In this document: in pieces, positions 1 through 7,398 of the stretch
Numbering within the stretch: the first letter of the stretch is position 1
Layout of the letters: each line of letters starts with the position of its first letter
Source of the DNA: JANPCX01 sp046049865
GTDB lineage: Bacteria > Pseudomonadota > Gammaproteobacteria > Burkholderiales > Burkholderiaceae_C
Assembly (NCBI GenBank): GCA_046049865.1
Contig: JBJOQO010000008.1
Location: 5,508-69,507, forward strand
Length of the DNA stretch: 64,000 nucleotides
Reading direction: 5' to 3'
Made by a program: the position numbers and the translations under genes
Notes under the pieces: generated by a model
The model's database searches: none
What the model was told of the DNA's origin: nothing
What the model saw: the letters and a program-made list of their open reading frames with translations, nothing else

Positions 1-483
1 TCTACGGTGGGTGATGCACGTGTGTTTGAGCGCCTGCCGCTGGGCCGCGTGAAACCGGCGCTCGCGCTGTCGCTGCACACCACAGACGATGGTTTGCGCC
101 GCCGTTTATTGCCCCGCGCGCCGAACATGTCGGTGCTTGACCTGGTTGAACAAGGCGAGTTGTACGCCCGCGCCACGGGTTACCCGATTCAATACCAGTG
201 GACGCTGCTCAAAGGCATCAACGACACGCCGCAAGAGATGGACGGCATCGCGGCTTTGCTCAAAGGCAAGTACGCCATCCTGAACATGATCCCCTACAAC
301 GCGGTGCCCGACCTGCCCTACCAGCGGCCCGATTGGGCACTGGCACTCGATTTGGCGGAATCACTGCGCAAGCGGGGCGTGCTCACCACCTTGCGGCAGT
401 CTGCCGCGCAAGAGGTGGACGGAGGATGCGGACAGTTGCGGGCGCGACACATCCCCATCAAGCTCGAACGTGCATTGAGCTAA
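1..483 (+). CDS. RlmN-like radical SAM rRNA/tRNA methyltransferase, C-terminal part
   Basis: The reading frame is open from the first base, so the N-terminus (including the radical SAM CxxxCxxC motif) lies outside the window. The visible 160 residues match the C-terminal half of the RlmN/Cfr family: ALSLHTTDDGLRRRLLP, then LLKGIND, NMIPYN and a final segment ending in GGCGQL. That motif holds the conserved cysteine that resolves the methylated intermediate. The family methylates C2 of adenosine in 23S rRNA (A2503) and some tRNAs. The sequence diverges from canonical RlmN (for example NMIPYNAVPDLPY), so it may be a paralogue rather than the main RlmN. It converges on sppA, with 44 bp between the stops. 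Confidence 0.8.
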   Translation, partial: STVGDARVFERLPLGRVKPALALSLHTTDDGLRRRLLPRAPNMSVLDLVEQGELYARATGYPIQYQWTLLKGINDTPQEMDGIAALLKGKYAILNMIPYNAVPDLPYQRPDWALALDLAESLRKRGVLTTLRQSAAQEVDGGCGQLRARHIPIKLERALS

Positions 484-527
484 CCCATATGCGGGCTAAA
501 CGCGCCTCGCGGGGAATGCAGACGGTC

Positions 528-1538
528 TTAACGAATGTGGGTGGCAGACTGCAAGGCCCTCACCGCCCCCGCCCCCATGGCCGCGCCAAAGCGTTTGGCC
601 AAACGTTCGGCTACGTTGTCTTTCGGGGTGTAGTCAATCACCTCGGGCGCTTGCACGACTTCGCGGGCGACAAAATCGAGGCTGCCAATTTTGTCGGCCA
701 GACCGAGTTTGATGGCTTCTTCGCCGTTCCAGAACAAGCCGGAGAAAGTCTCTGGCGTTTCTTTCAAACGATCGCCCCGGCCTTCTTTCACCACGGCAAT
801 GAACTGCTGGTGAATTTGGTCAATCATGGCCTTGGCAAAAGCGGTTTGTTTGACGTTTTGCGGGGAGAAAGGATCCAGCATGCCCTTGTTGGCACCCGCT
901 GTGAGCAAGCGGCGCTCCACGCCGAGTTTTTCCATGGCGCCAGTGAAACCGAAACCGTCCATCAACACACCGATAGAGCCAACGAGGGACGCTTTGTCGA
1001 CATAAATTTCGTCGGCAGCCACGGCGATGTAATAAGCGCCAGAGGCACACATTTCCTCAACAACGGCATAGACTTTTTTGTTGTGCAGCGCCTTCAAGCG
1101 TTTGATTTCATCGTTGATGATGCCGGACTGCACGGGGCTGCCACCGGGTGAGTTGATGCGCAGCACGACCGCTTTGGCGCCTTCATCCTCAAAGGCACTG
1201 CGCAAGGCGGACACGAGTTGTTCGGCGCTGGCTTCAGTGTCGGCAGCAATTTCGCCGCGAACCTCCACCAATGCGGTGTGGGGCCCACTGGGTGCGCTGG
1301 TGTGGGCACGGGCGTTGAACAAACCCCAGGCGACCACCGCCAACAACAACAGCCAGGACAAACGGAAGAAGGTGCGCCAACGGCGTTCACTGCGGCGCTC
1401 GCGCAGGTAGTCGCGGGCGAACTGCTCCATCACGGGCTCGAAACCGGCGGCAGCGGGGGCGCTGGTTGCGGAGGCTTTGACTGTGGAGGCAGCCGGTGCC
1501 GCATCAAAGTCCATGGGCCGGGTATCTTCTTGCGTCAT
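528..1538 (-). CDS. sppA: S49 family signal peptide peptidase SppA-like
   Basis: Membrane-bound serine protease of family S49, which degrades leftover signal peptides and membrane-protein fragments. The 336-residue protein has a cytoplasmic N-terminus, one transmembrane helix at about 56-75 and a single peptidase domain. Visible motifs are RINSPGGSP near 127-135, CASGAYY with the likely nucleophile Ser166, and ANKGMLDP with the likely general base Lys218. This is the short single-domain form, as in many betaproteobacteria, not the tandem E. coli form. It lies downstream of the Rieske, gph and rluC genes on the same strand, 22 bp after the Rieske stop, so co-transcription is likely. Confidence 0.9.
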   Translation of the reverse strand: MTQEDTRPMDFDAAPAASTVKASATSAPAAAGFEPVMEQFARDYLRERRSERRWRTFFRLSWLLLLAVVAWGLFNARAHTSAPSGPHTALVEVRGEIAADTEASAEQLVSALRSAFEDEGAKAVVLRINSPGGSPVQSGIINDEIKRLKALHNKKVYAVVEEMCASGAYYIAVAADEIYVDKASLVGSIGVLMDGFGFTGAMEKLGVERRLLTAGANKGMLDPFSPQNVKQTAFAKAMIDQIHQQFIAVVKEGRGDRLKETPETFSGLFWNGEEAIKLGLADKIGSLDFVAREVVQAPEVIDYTPKDNVAERLAKRFGAAMGAGAVRALQSATHIR

Positions 1539-1560
1539 TCGGGGCTTTCGGTATCAAAGA

Positions 1561-1953
1561 TCAATCAACAAATGCAGGTTGCGTGTCGGAGGAAGGATAC
1601 CAATAGACTTGGCCATCCCTTTCCTGCACTTGCAGTGGGGTGAGCTTGCCCCGGCCGCAAGGGCCACCCGCGCAGCGGCCCGAATCGGGCTCATACACCG
1701 CACCGTGGATGGAGCACATGATGAATTGTTTGTCCATGTCGAGGAACTCGCCGTCTTGCCAATCCATCTCGGTGGGTACATGCACGCAGCGGTTCAAATA
1801 GGCGACCACCTGACCTTCGAATCGCAACGCAAACGCGCGCGCGGGCTCGCGGTAGTGCAGAACGTCAAAGGTGATGGCTTTGCCGCGCTCTTGCAGATCT
1901 TCCGATGCGCACAAGGGTTGTGCGGTTGGGCTGGTGCTTGATGTTTCAGGCAT
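1561..1953 (-). CDS. Rieske [2Fe-2S] domain protein
   Basis: Small soluble ferredoxin-like protein of 130 residues. The Rieske ligands are visible as CVHVP (Cys56, His58) and CSIHG (Cys80, His83), the usual C-x-H...C-x2-H pattern. A later GRCAGGPCGRG segment resembles the proline loop that covers the cluster. There is no signal peptide or oxygenase domain, so it is a stand-alone electron carrier or a nitrite-reductase small-subunit-like protein; its partner is not visible. I chose the ATG at 1953 because the upstream frame is just the out-of-frame 3' end of the phosphatase gene. It overlaps that gene by 8 bp, which suggests translational coupling. Confidence 0.85.
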   Translation of the reverse strand: MPETSSTSPTAQPLCASEDLQERGKAITFDVLHYREPARAFALRFEGQVVAYLNRCVHVPTEMDWQDGEFLDMDKQFIMCSIHGAVYEPDSGRCAGGPCGRGKLTPLQVQERDGQVYWYPSSDTQPAFVD

Positions 1954-2608
1954 GGGACAACAACCAGATTTGTAAATCGCCAACCGAATGCGCCACATGC
2001 CGTGGCGACAAATCGGCAAATGTATCGTGGTGATGGGCCCCATAAGCCACGCCCACACTGGCCGTGCCCGCATTGGCCGCCAGTTGCAAATCGTGTGTGG
2101 TGTCGCCAATCATCAAGGTGCGCTCAGGCGGCACATCGAGTTCCGCCATCAGCTCCAGCAGCATTTTTGGATGCGGCTTGGAAGCGGTTTGGTCGGCGGT
2201 ACGCGTGGCATGAAACACCCCCTGCAAACTGCTGGTGGCCAGGGCCTCGTCCAGACCGCGGCGCGACTTTCCGGTGGCCACGGCCAACAAGTGGTTGCGC
2301 TGCTTGAGCAGCGACAGCATCTCCAGCGTGCCATCGAACAAGGTGATGTCATGCTGCCGCTGCACGTAATGAAAGCGGTAGCGCTGACCGAGCAAGGGGT
2401 AGAGGTCGGGTGACAACTCGGGCGCGGCATGGGCCAGTGCGTCGTTCAGCCCGAGGCCAATCACATAACGCGCCTCCAGATCGCTGGGAATTTTGGTGCC
2501 GACGTCCGCGCAAGCGGCCTGGATGCTTTGGGCAATCAAGGCGGTGGAGTCGAACAAGGTGCCATCCCAATCGAACACGATCAGGTCGAAACGACGTTTT
2601 GATGTCAT
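1946..2608 (-). CDS. HAD-superfamily phosphatase, phosphoglycolate phosphatase-like (Gph type)
   Basis: 220-residue HAD subfamily IA hydrolase. Motif I is FDWDGTLFDS with the nucleophile Asp13 and the acid/base Asp15. Motif II is in AVATGKS, motif III is the SKPHP lysine and motif IV is GDTTHDLQLA. The helical cap lies between motifs I and II. The family removes phosphate from phosphoglycolate or sugar phosphates; the exact substrate cannot be read from sequence. The gene overlaps rluC by 4 bp at its start and the Rieske gene at its end, so it sits inside an rluC-gph-Rieske-sppA operon. In other Burkholderiales the rluC neighbour is commonly annotated as Gph or as YjjG/PgmB-like. Confidence 0.88.
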   Translation of the reverse strand: MTSKRRFDLIVFDWDGTLFDSTALIAQSIQAACADVGTKIPSDLEARYVIGLGLNDALAHAAPELSPDLYPLLGQRYRFHYVQRQHDITLFDGTLEMLSLLKQRNHLLAVATGKSRRGLDEALATSSLQGVFHATRTADQTASKPHPKMLLELMAELDVPPERTLMIGDTTHDLQLAANAGTASVGVAYGAHHHDTFADLSPRHVAHSVGDLQIWLLSHA

Positions 2609-3687
2609 GGGATTGATTTTTTCAGGGCAGCGACCAGATTCAAGCAGTCTTGGGGCAATGCTGCTTGCAGTTCAACCTGTTCGCTGTTTTGGGGATGTTC
2701 GAATCTCAATTGGGCGGCGTGCAAAAACATGCGATCGAAGCGGTGGCCCGCCAGCAACTCGCCTTTGGCCAGTGCCTTGTTCAGGGCAAAGTCGCCATAC
2801 TTCTCATCGCCCACGATGGGATGGCCACAGCTTGCCAAATGCACACGAATTTGATGGGTGCGACCGGTTTTGATGGTGACGTCCAGCAAAGTGAACCCCA
2901 CAAAACTCTGGCGCACCTGAACCAAAGTGATGGAGCGGCGGCCTTCGTCGTGGTCGTCGTCCACCACACGCACACGGCGTTCTCCGGCTGCGTCCAGGTA
3001 TTTGTGCAGAGCCACATCAATCACTTTTTTGTTGTGCGGCCACTCGCCCGTGACCAGGGCGGCATAGGTTTTCCCGGTTTCTCGCTGGCGGAACTGCTCT
3101 TGCAGCAATACCAGGGCCTGGCGCTTTTTGGCAATGATGAGCAGACCCGTGGTTTCTTTGTCCAGTCGGTGCACCAGCTCCAAAAAACGCGCGTGGGGCC
3201 GCGCTTGGCGCAGTTGCTCGATCACGCCGCTGCTCACGCCGCTGCCGCCATGCACCGCCACACCGGCGGGTTTGTTGATGACGATCAGCGCTTCGTCTTC
3301 CATCACCACCGGGAATTCACGCGGCGGCGCACTCACCGCCAGGGGCTGACCGGCTGAGGTTTGAGAAACCCGCACCGGCGGCACACGCACCTCGTCACCC
3401 AGGTTCAAGCGCGTGTCCGCCGACGCCCTGCCCTTGTTCACCCGTACTTCGCCACTGCGAATCACGCGGTAAACATGGGTTTTGGGCACACCTTTGAGGC
3501 GTTTGATGAGAAAGTTGTCCAGGCGCTGCCCGTCTCCGTCCTCGTCCACACGCACCCAACTGACCTCGGGGGCCGGGGTGGGCGCAGCCGTTGGCGTGGG
3601 GTGGCGAGCCCCAGAACTGGCGGGCAAACCCGGGGCTTTTGTGGGGCGGCGGTTGCCTGCTTTGCCCCCTATAATGCGTTGCACCAC
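2605..3687 (-). CDS. rluC: 23S rRNA pseudouridine synthase RluC
   Basis: Makes pseudouridine at positions 955, 2504 and 2580 (E. coli numbering) of 23S rRNA. The 360-residue protein has a low-complexity Pro/Ala/Thr N-terminal tail (1-42). An S4 RNA-binding domain follows (about 53-105, QRLDNFLIKRLKGVPK), then the RluA catalytic domain with VHRLDKETTGL and the catalytic Asp176. The GTG at 3687 gives the full tail; later starts would only shorten the disordered part. It is divergent from rne, and a TATAAT reading toward rne lies inside its first codons. It leads an operon with gph, the Rieske gene and sppA, sharing 4 bp with gph. Confidence 0.92.
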   Translation of the reverse strand: MVQRIIGGKAGNRRPTKAPGLPASSGARHPTPTAAPTPAPEVSWVRVDEDGDGQRLDNFLIKRLKGVPKTHVYRVIRSGEVRVNKGRASADTRLNLGDEVRVPPVRVSQTSAGQPLAVSAPPREFPVVMEDEALIVINKPAGVAVHGGSGVSSGVIEQLRQARPHARFLELVHRLDKETTGLLIIAKKRQALVLLQEQFRQRETGKTYAALVTGEWPHNKKVIDVALHKYLDAAGERRVRVVDDDHDEGRRSITLVQVRQSFVGFTLLDVTIKTGRTHQIRVHLASCGHPIVGDEKYGDFALNKALAKGELLAGHRFDRMFLHAAQLRFEHPQNSEQVELQAALPQDCLNLVAALKKSIP

Positions 3688-4373
3688 ATTGTTGCCGTAA
3701 GTGATTGATTCTTCAGAGTTTAACGGCGCAATAGCGGTGTGGGTTCAACCAGGTTGAACCATTCGGAGATGCAACACCTGGGCGTTGCACGGCAGGCCAA
3801 GCGCAAAAGCGCACGGCGGCCAGGCGGCCTGGGTGGAAGAAAAAACCAAGAACGAGTCTTTAACCATAGCGGTTATTCCTACAAGGTTTCCAAAGAACGC
3901 CAGACTGATTTTTTTGTTCACGGTGGCCCTGAGTAACAGTGGCAGCGCCCCCAAGAACGATCAAGCTGGAGTTCGCGTTCAGTAGATTCAAGCGAATGTT
4001 GACTTATCTGCCCACCCCACGCCGGCCGCAGCCCGCAAGACTTGCCGTCTTGCCCGCTGCATCCAGCCGCGTTTTGTGGTGCGCCGCGCAAGTCCACACC
4101 ATCAACTGGCAAGTCTTTATTCAGGTGCTAATTCAGCGCTGCAGCTTGCCAGCAACCGCCCACCCTACTCTCACGCACGCGCCAACGCTGCCCGCTCCAT
4201 CGGCTTGATGCCGTCCGAGCCAGCAGTCCAGGGCGATCCTTCTTCGACTCCTCTCGCGTTCTTTCGTGCATCAATTTGCGGCTTGCGCTTGATTTCCAAG
4301 CGCCAGGCTGTTGTTGTGCAAGCACGGCAGTGCCTTCGTTGACCGAAGCCTGCCTGCGAGAAGGAGTTGAAAA
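3670..4373 (+). promoter_or_regulatory. Long structured leader upstream of rne, with candidate -10 box
   Basis: About 690 bp between rluC and rne hold no convincing gene. A TATAAT hexamer reading toward rne is at 3670-3675, but no good -35 is visible. Several perfect inverted repeats follow: 3742-3760, 3770-3789 (6-bp stem) and 3820-3832 (6-bp arms). RNase E is known to autoregulate through hairpins in a long rne 5' UTR in enterobacteria. I infer a comparable leader here; the transcription start is not shown by the sequence. Confidence 0.4.
3742..3760. repeat. Perfect 9-bp inverted repeat in the rne leader
   Basis: GGTTCAACC and GGTTGAACC are separated by a single base. With a one-base spacer an RNA hairpin must open at least one or two base pairs, so this is equally compatible with a dyad operator for a dimeric regulator as with a leader hairpin. 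Confidence 0.5.
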
Positions 4374-7358
4374 ATGAAACGCATGCTAATCAATGCGACG
4401 CAGCCCGAAGAGCGTCGCCTGGCGATTGTCGATGGCCAAAAACTGCTCGACTTTGAAACCGAAATTGAAGGGCGCGAACAGCGCAAAGGCAATATCTACA
4501 AAGCCGTGGTGACACGGGTCGAGCCGTCGTTAGAGGCCTGTTTTGTGGACTACGGCGAGGACCGCCACGGCTTCTTGCCATTCAAAGAAATCTCAAAAAA
4601 CTACTTCCGCGAAGGCGTCAGCGTGCGTGATGCGCGCATTCAGGACGTGATCTCCAACGGCCAAGAGTTGTTGGTGCAGGTGGAAAAGGAAGAGCGCGGC
4701 AACAAAGGCGCAGCGCTCACCACCTTCGTGAGTTTGGCGGGTCGCTACCTGGTCATCATGCCGAACAACCCACGTGGTGGTGGTGTGTCACGCCGTATTG
4801 AAGGTGAAGACCGTGAAGAGCTGAAAGAAAACCTCGACCAGCTCGAATACCCCAAGGGCATGAGCCTGATTGCCCGCACGGCTGGCATTGGCCGCAGCGC
4901 CCCCGAGTTGCAGTGGGACTTGAACTACATGCTCAAGCTGTGGACCGCCATTGATGGCGCAGCCAAAGCGGGCAAAGGCGCTTTCTTGATTTACCAAGAA
5001 AGCTCACTGGTGATTCGTGCAATTCGTGACTACTTCACCGCCGATGTCGGTGAAATTTTGATCGACACCGACGACATCTTCGACCAAGCCCAGCAGTTCA
5101 TGGCCCATGTGATGCCCGAGACGGCGCACAAGGTCAAACGTTACCGCGACGATGCGCCACTGTTCTCGCGCTTTCAAATCGAACACCAAATTGAAACCGC
5201 CTTCTCACGCACGGTGAACTTGCCTTCAGGCGGCGCCATCGTGATCGACCACACCGAAGCCTTGGTGTCGGTAGACGTGAACTCTGCGCGCTCCACACGC
5301 GGCAGCGACATTGAAGAAACCGCCACGCGCACCAACCTGGAAGCGGCCGACGAAATCGCTCGCCAAATGCGCCTGCGTGACTTGGGCGGCTTGATCGTGG
5401 TCGACTTCATCGACATGGAAGAGTCGAAGAACCGCCGTGACGTGGAAAACCGCTTGAAAGACGCGCTGCGCCAAGACCGTGCGCGCGTGCAGTTCAGCAC
5501 CATCTCGAAGTTCGGCCTCTTGGAGATGAGCCGCCAGCGCCTGCGCCCGGCCCTGTCGGAAGGCAGCCACATCACCTGCCCACGTTGCAATGGCACGGGA
5601 CACATCCGCGACACCGAGTCCAGCGCGCTGCAAATTTTGCGCATGGTGCAAGAAGAGTCGATGAAGGACAACACCGCCGCCGTGCACGTTCAAGTGCCTG
5701 TGGAAGTGACCTCGTTCTTGCTGAACGAAAAACGCACCGAAATCACCAAGATTGAACTCAAGCAGCGCGTCACCGTGCTGCTGGTGCCCAACAAAAACTT
5801 GGACACGCCAAACTACCGCCTGGAACGCTTGCGCCACGACGATCCTCGTCTGGAGAACCTGCAGGCCAGCTACACCATGGTGGAAGAGGTGGAAGACGAA
5901 GTAGGTTTCACCCGCCGCGAAAAAACCAAAGCCAAACAAGAGCCCGTGATCAAAGGCATCCTGCCCGAGACACCCGCACCTGTCGCAGTCCCCAAGGCGG
6001 AGCCTGTGCCAGTGGCGGCGACACCCGTCGCGGTCGCCGCACCAACTCCACCCGCTGGTGGTGGCTTCTTTTCGTGGATCAAGAGTTTGTTCAGTGCCGC
6101 ACCGGCGGTCACCACTGAGGCTCCAGCGATCTCCAACAAAGACGCAGGCAAAGAAGGCGGTCGTCCTGGCCGCAGTGAAAACCGCGATGGTCGAGGTGAG
6201 CGCGGCGAGCGTGGTGGACGTGGCGGCCGTGGTCGCAACGACAGAGACAGAGGTCGTGGCGGTGACCGCGCAGCGGAACCCCGTGCCACACAAAACAACC
6301 CGCTGGCTGGTGAGGCTGACGCAGCAGCGTCCACAGAAGGCCGTGGCAATGGACGCGGCCGCAACCGCGGTGACCGCCCTGAGCGTGAAGCGCGCGAGCC
6401 GCGTGAAGCCCGTCCCGAGCGCAAACCATCCGCGCAGGCACCGGTGGCACGCGCTGCGGACAGCGACGCCTCGGATCCCGCGTTTGTCGACACCGTGCCA
6501 GGCCAACACCCAGACGGCCAACCAGCGCCAGCCAACATGGAAGGCCGCGACAACGCGCGCCGCCGTGGCGGACGCGGAGGTCGAGGTGGTCGAGGTGGTC
6601 GCGACAGGGCTGATCGTGGCGACGGCAATGGCAATGGCCAAGGCGTTAGCAATACGCAGAGCCTTGAAGAATCGTCCGTGCATGAAGCGGCGGTGCCTGC
6701 AACGATGGCCCCAAGCCATCCCGCACAAGCTGCCGAGCTGCAATCATCAGCGACCGATGGCGCCGAACAGGCCAGTGGCAACGGCGAACAGCCCGAGCGT
6801 AGCGAGCTTGACGGCGGACGCCGCCGTGGTCGCGGAGGACGCGACCGCAACCGGCGCGACCCCCAAGTGGACAACGCACCTGGTGAAGTTCAGCACACCG
6901 AAGTTGGCGCGATGGACCAAGCCCGAACGCAGGCTGCGACAACCCACCCGCCAGCAAACAGCACAAGCGAAGTCAGCTCGGAGTTCCTGGTCCCGACGGC
7001 AGCTGTTGCGATGCTGCCTGTCGCCACCGCCCCTGTGGCAGCAGTAACCACAGCAGCAGCGGCCCCCACGGCGGCCACACCAACGCCCTCCGCAACGATG
7101 GCGAAAGATTTGCCCGTCTTTGTGCTGCCACTGCCTCAGTTGCAGCAAGTGGCGCAGTCGGCTGGCTTGCAGTGGGTGAACTCCGACGCCGACAAGGTTC
7201 GCGCCGTTCAAGAGGCCATGGCCCGCGAGCCCAAGCCCGTGCACACACCGCGCGTCATAACTCCTGTGGTGTTGGTCGATGATGGCCCCTTGGTGCTGGT
7301 CGAAACGCGCAAGGATTTGAGCCAGGTGAAGTTGCCGTTCGAACAAGCCGGCATCTAA
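4374..7358 (+). CDS. rne: Ribonuclease E
   Basis: Essential endoribonuclease for mRNA decay and rRNA/tRNA processing, scaffold of the degradosome. The 994-residue protein has an N-terminal S1 domain (about 37-120) and a catalytic core. The metal-binding aspartates are Asp301 (SVDVNSARS) and Asp344 (VVDFIDMEE). The zinc link is CPRC at 402-405. A hydrophobic amphipathic segment GGFFSWIKSLF at about 562-572 matches the membrane-targeting helix of the family. The C-terminal half is disordered and rich in Arg/Gly repeats, typical of RNA-binding degradosome scaffolds. An AAGGAG Shine-Dalgarno sequence precedes the ATG. Long antisense open frames over the Arg/Gly region are composition artefacts. 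Confidence 0.97.
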   Translation: MKRMLINATQPEERRLAIVDGQKLLDFETEIEGREQRKGNIYKAVVTRVEPSLEACFVDYGEDRHGFLPFKEISKNYFREGVSVRDARIQDVISNGQELLVQVEKEERGNKGAALTTFVSLAGRYLVIMPNNPRGGGVSRRIEGEDREELKENLDQLEYPKGMSLIARTAGIGRSAPELQWDLNYMLKLWTAIDGAAKAGKGAFLIYQESSLVIRAIRDYFTADVGEILIDTDDIFDQAQQFMAHVMPETAHKVKRYRDDAPLFSRFQIEHQIETAFSRTVNLPSGGAIVIDHTEALVSVDVNSARSTRGSDIEETATRTNLEAADEIARQMRLRDLGGLIVVDFIDMEESKNRRDVENRLKDALRQDRARVQFSTISKFGLLEMSRQRLRPALSEGSHITCPRCNGTGHIRDTESSALQILRMVQEESMKDNTAAVHVQVPVEVTSFLLNEKRTEITKIELKQRVTVLLVPNKNLDTPNYRLERLRHDDPRLENLQASYTMVEEVEDEVGFTRREKTKAKQEPVIKGILPETPAPVAVPKAEPVPVAATPVAVAAPTPPAGGGFFSWIKSLFSAAPAVTTEAPAISNKDAGKEGGRPGRSENRDGRGERGERGGRGGRGRNDRDRGRGGDRAAEPRATQNNPLAGEADAAASTEGRGNGRGRNRGDRPEREAREPREARPERKPSAQAPVARAADSDASDPAFVDTVPGQHPDGQPAPANMEGRDNARRRGGRGGRGGRGGRDRADRGDGNGNGQGVSNTQSLEESSVHEAAVPATMAPSHPAQAAELQSSATDGAEQASGNGEQPERSELDGGRRRGRGGRDRNRRDPQVDNAPGEVQHTEVGAMDQARTQAATTHPPANSTSEVSSEFLVPTAAVAMLPVATAPVAAVTTAAAAPTAATPTPSATMAKDLPVFVLPLPQLQQVAQSAGLQWVNSDADKVRAVQEAMAREPKPVHTPRVITPVVLVDDGPLVLVETRKDLSQVKLPFEQAGI

Positions 7359-7376
7359 GACCACACCAAAGCCTGG

Positions 7377-7397
7377 CACCGCCGCCGTTCGGCGGTG
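7377..7397. terminator. Hairpin between convergent rne and histidine kinase genes
   Basis: CACCGCCG and CGGCGGTG form a perfect 8-bp GC-rich stem with a 5-base loop, filling the 40-bp gap between the two stop codons. No U-tract follows on either strand, so intrinsic termination is uncertain; it may just stabilise 3' ends. Confidence 0.4.
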
Positions 7398-7398
7398 T

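Noticed and set aside
198..1151. Plus-strand frame of 317 codons
   Set aside because: It runs antisense to sppA and over the end of the RlmN-like gene, with no recognisable family.
5226..6874. Long minus-strand open frames of 505 and 334 codons
   Set aside because: They lie antisense to the Arg/Gly-rich half of rne, have low-complexity translation and no domains; the high GC composition removes stop codons.
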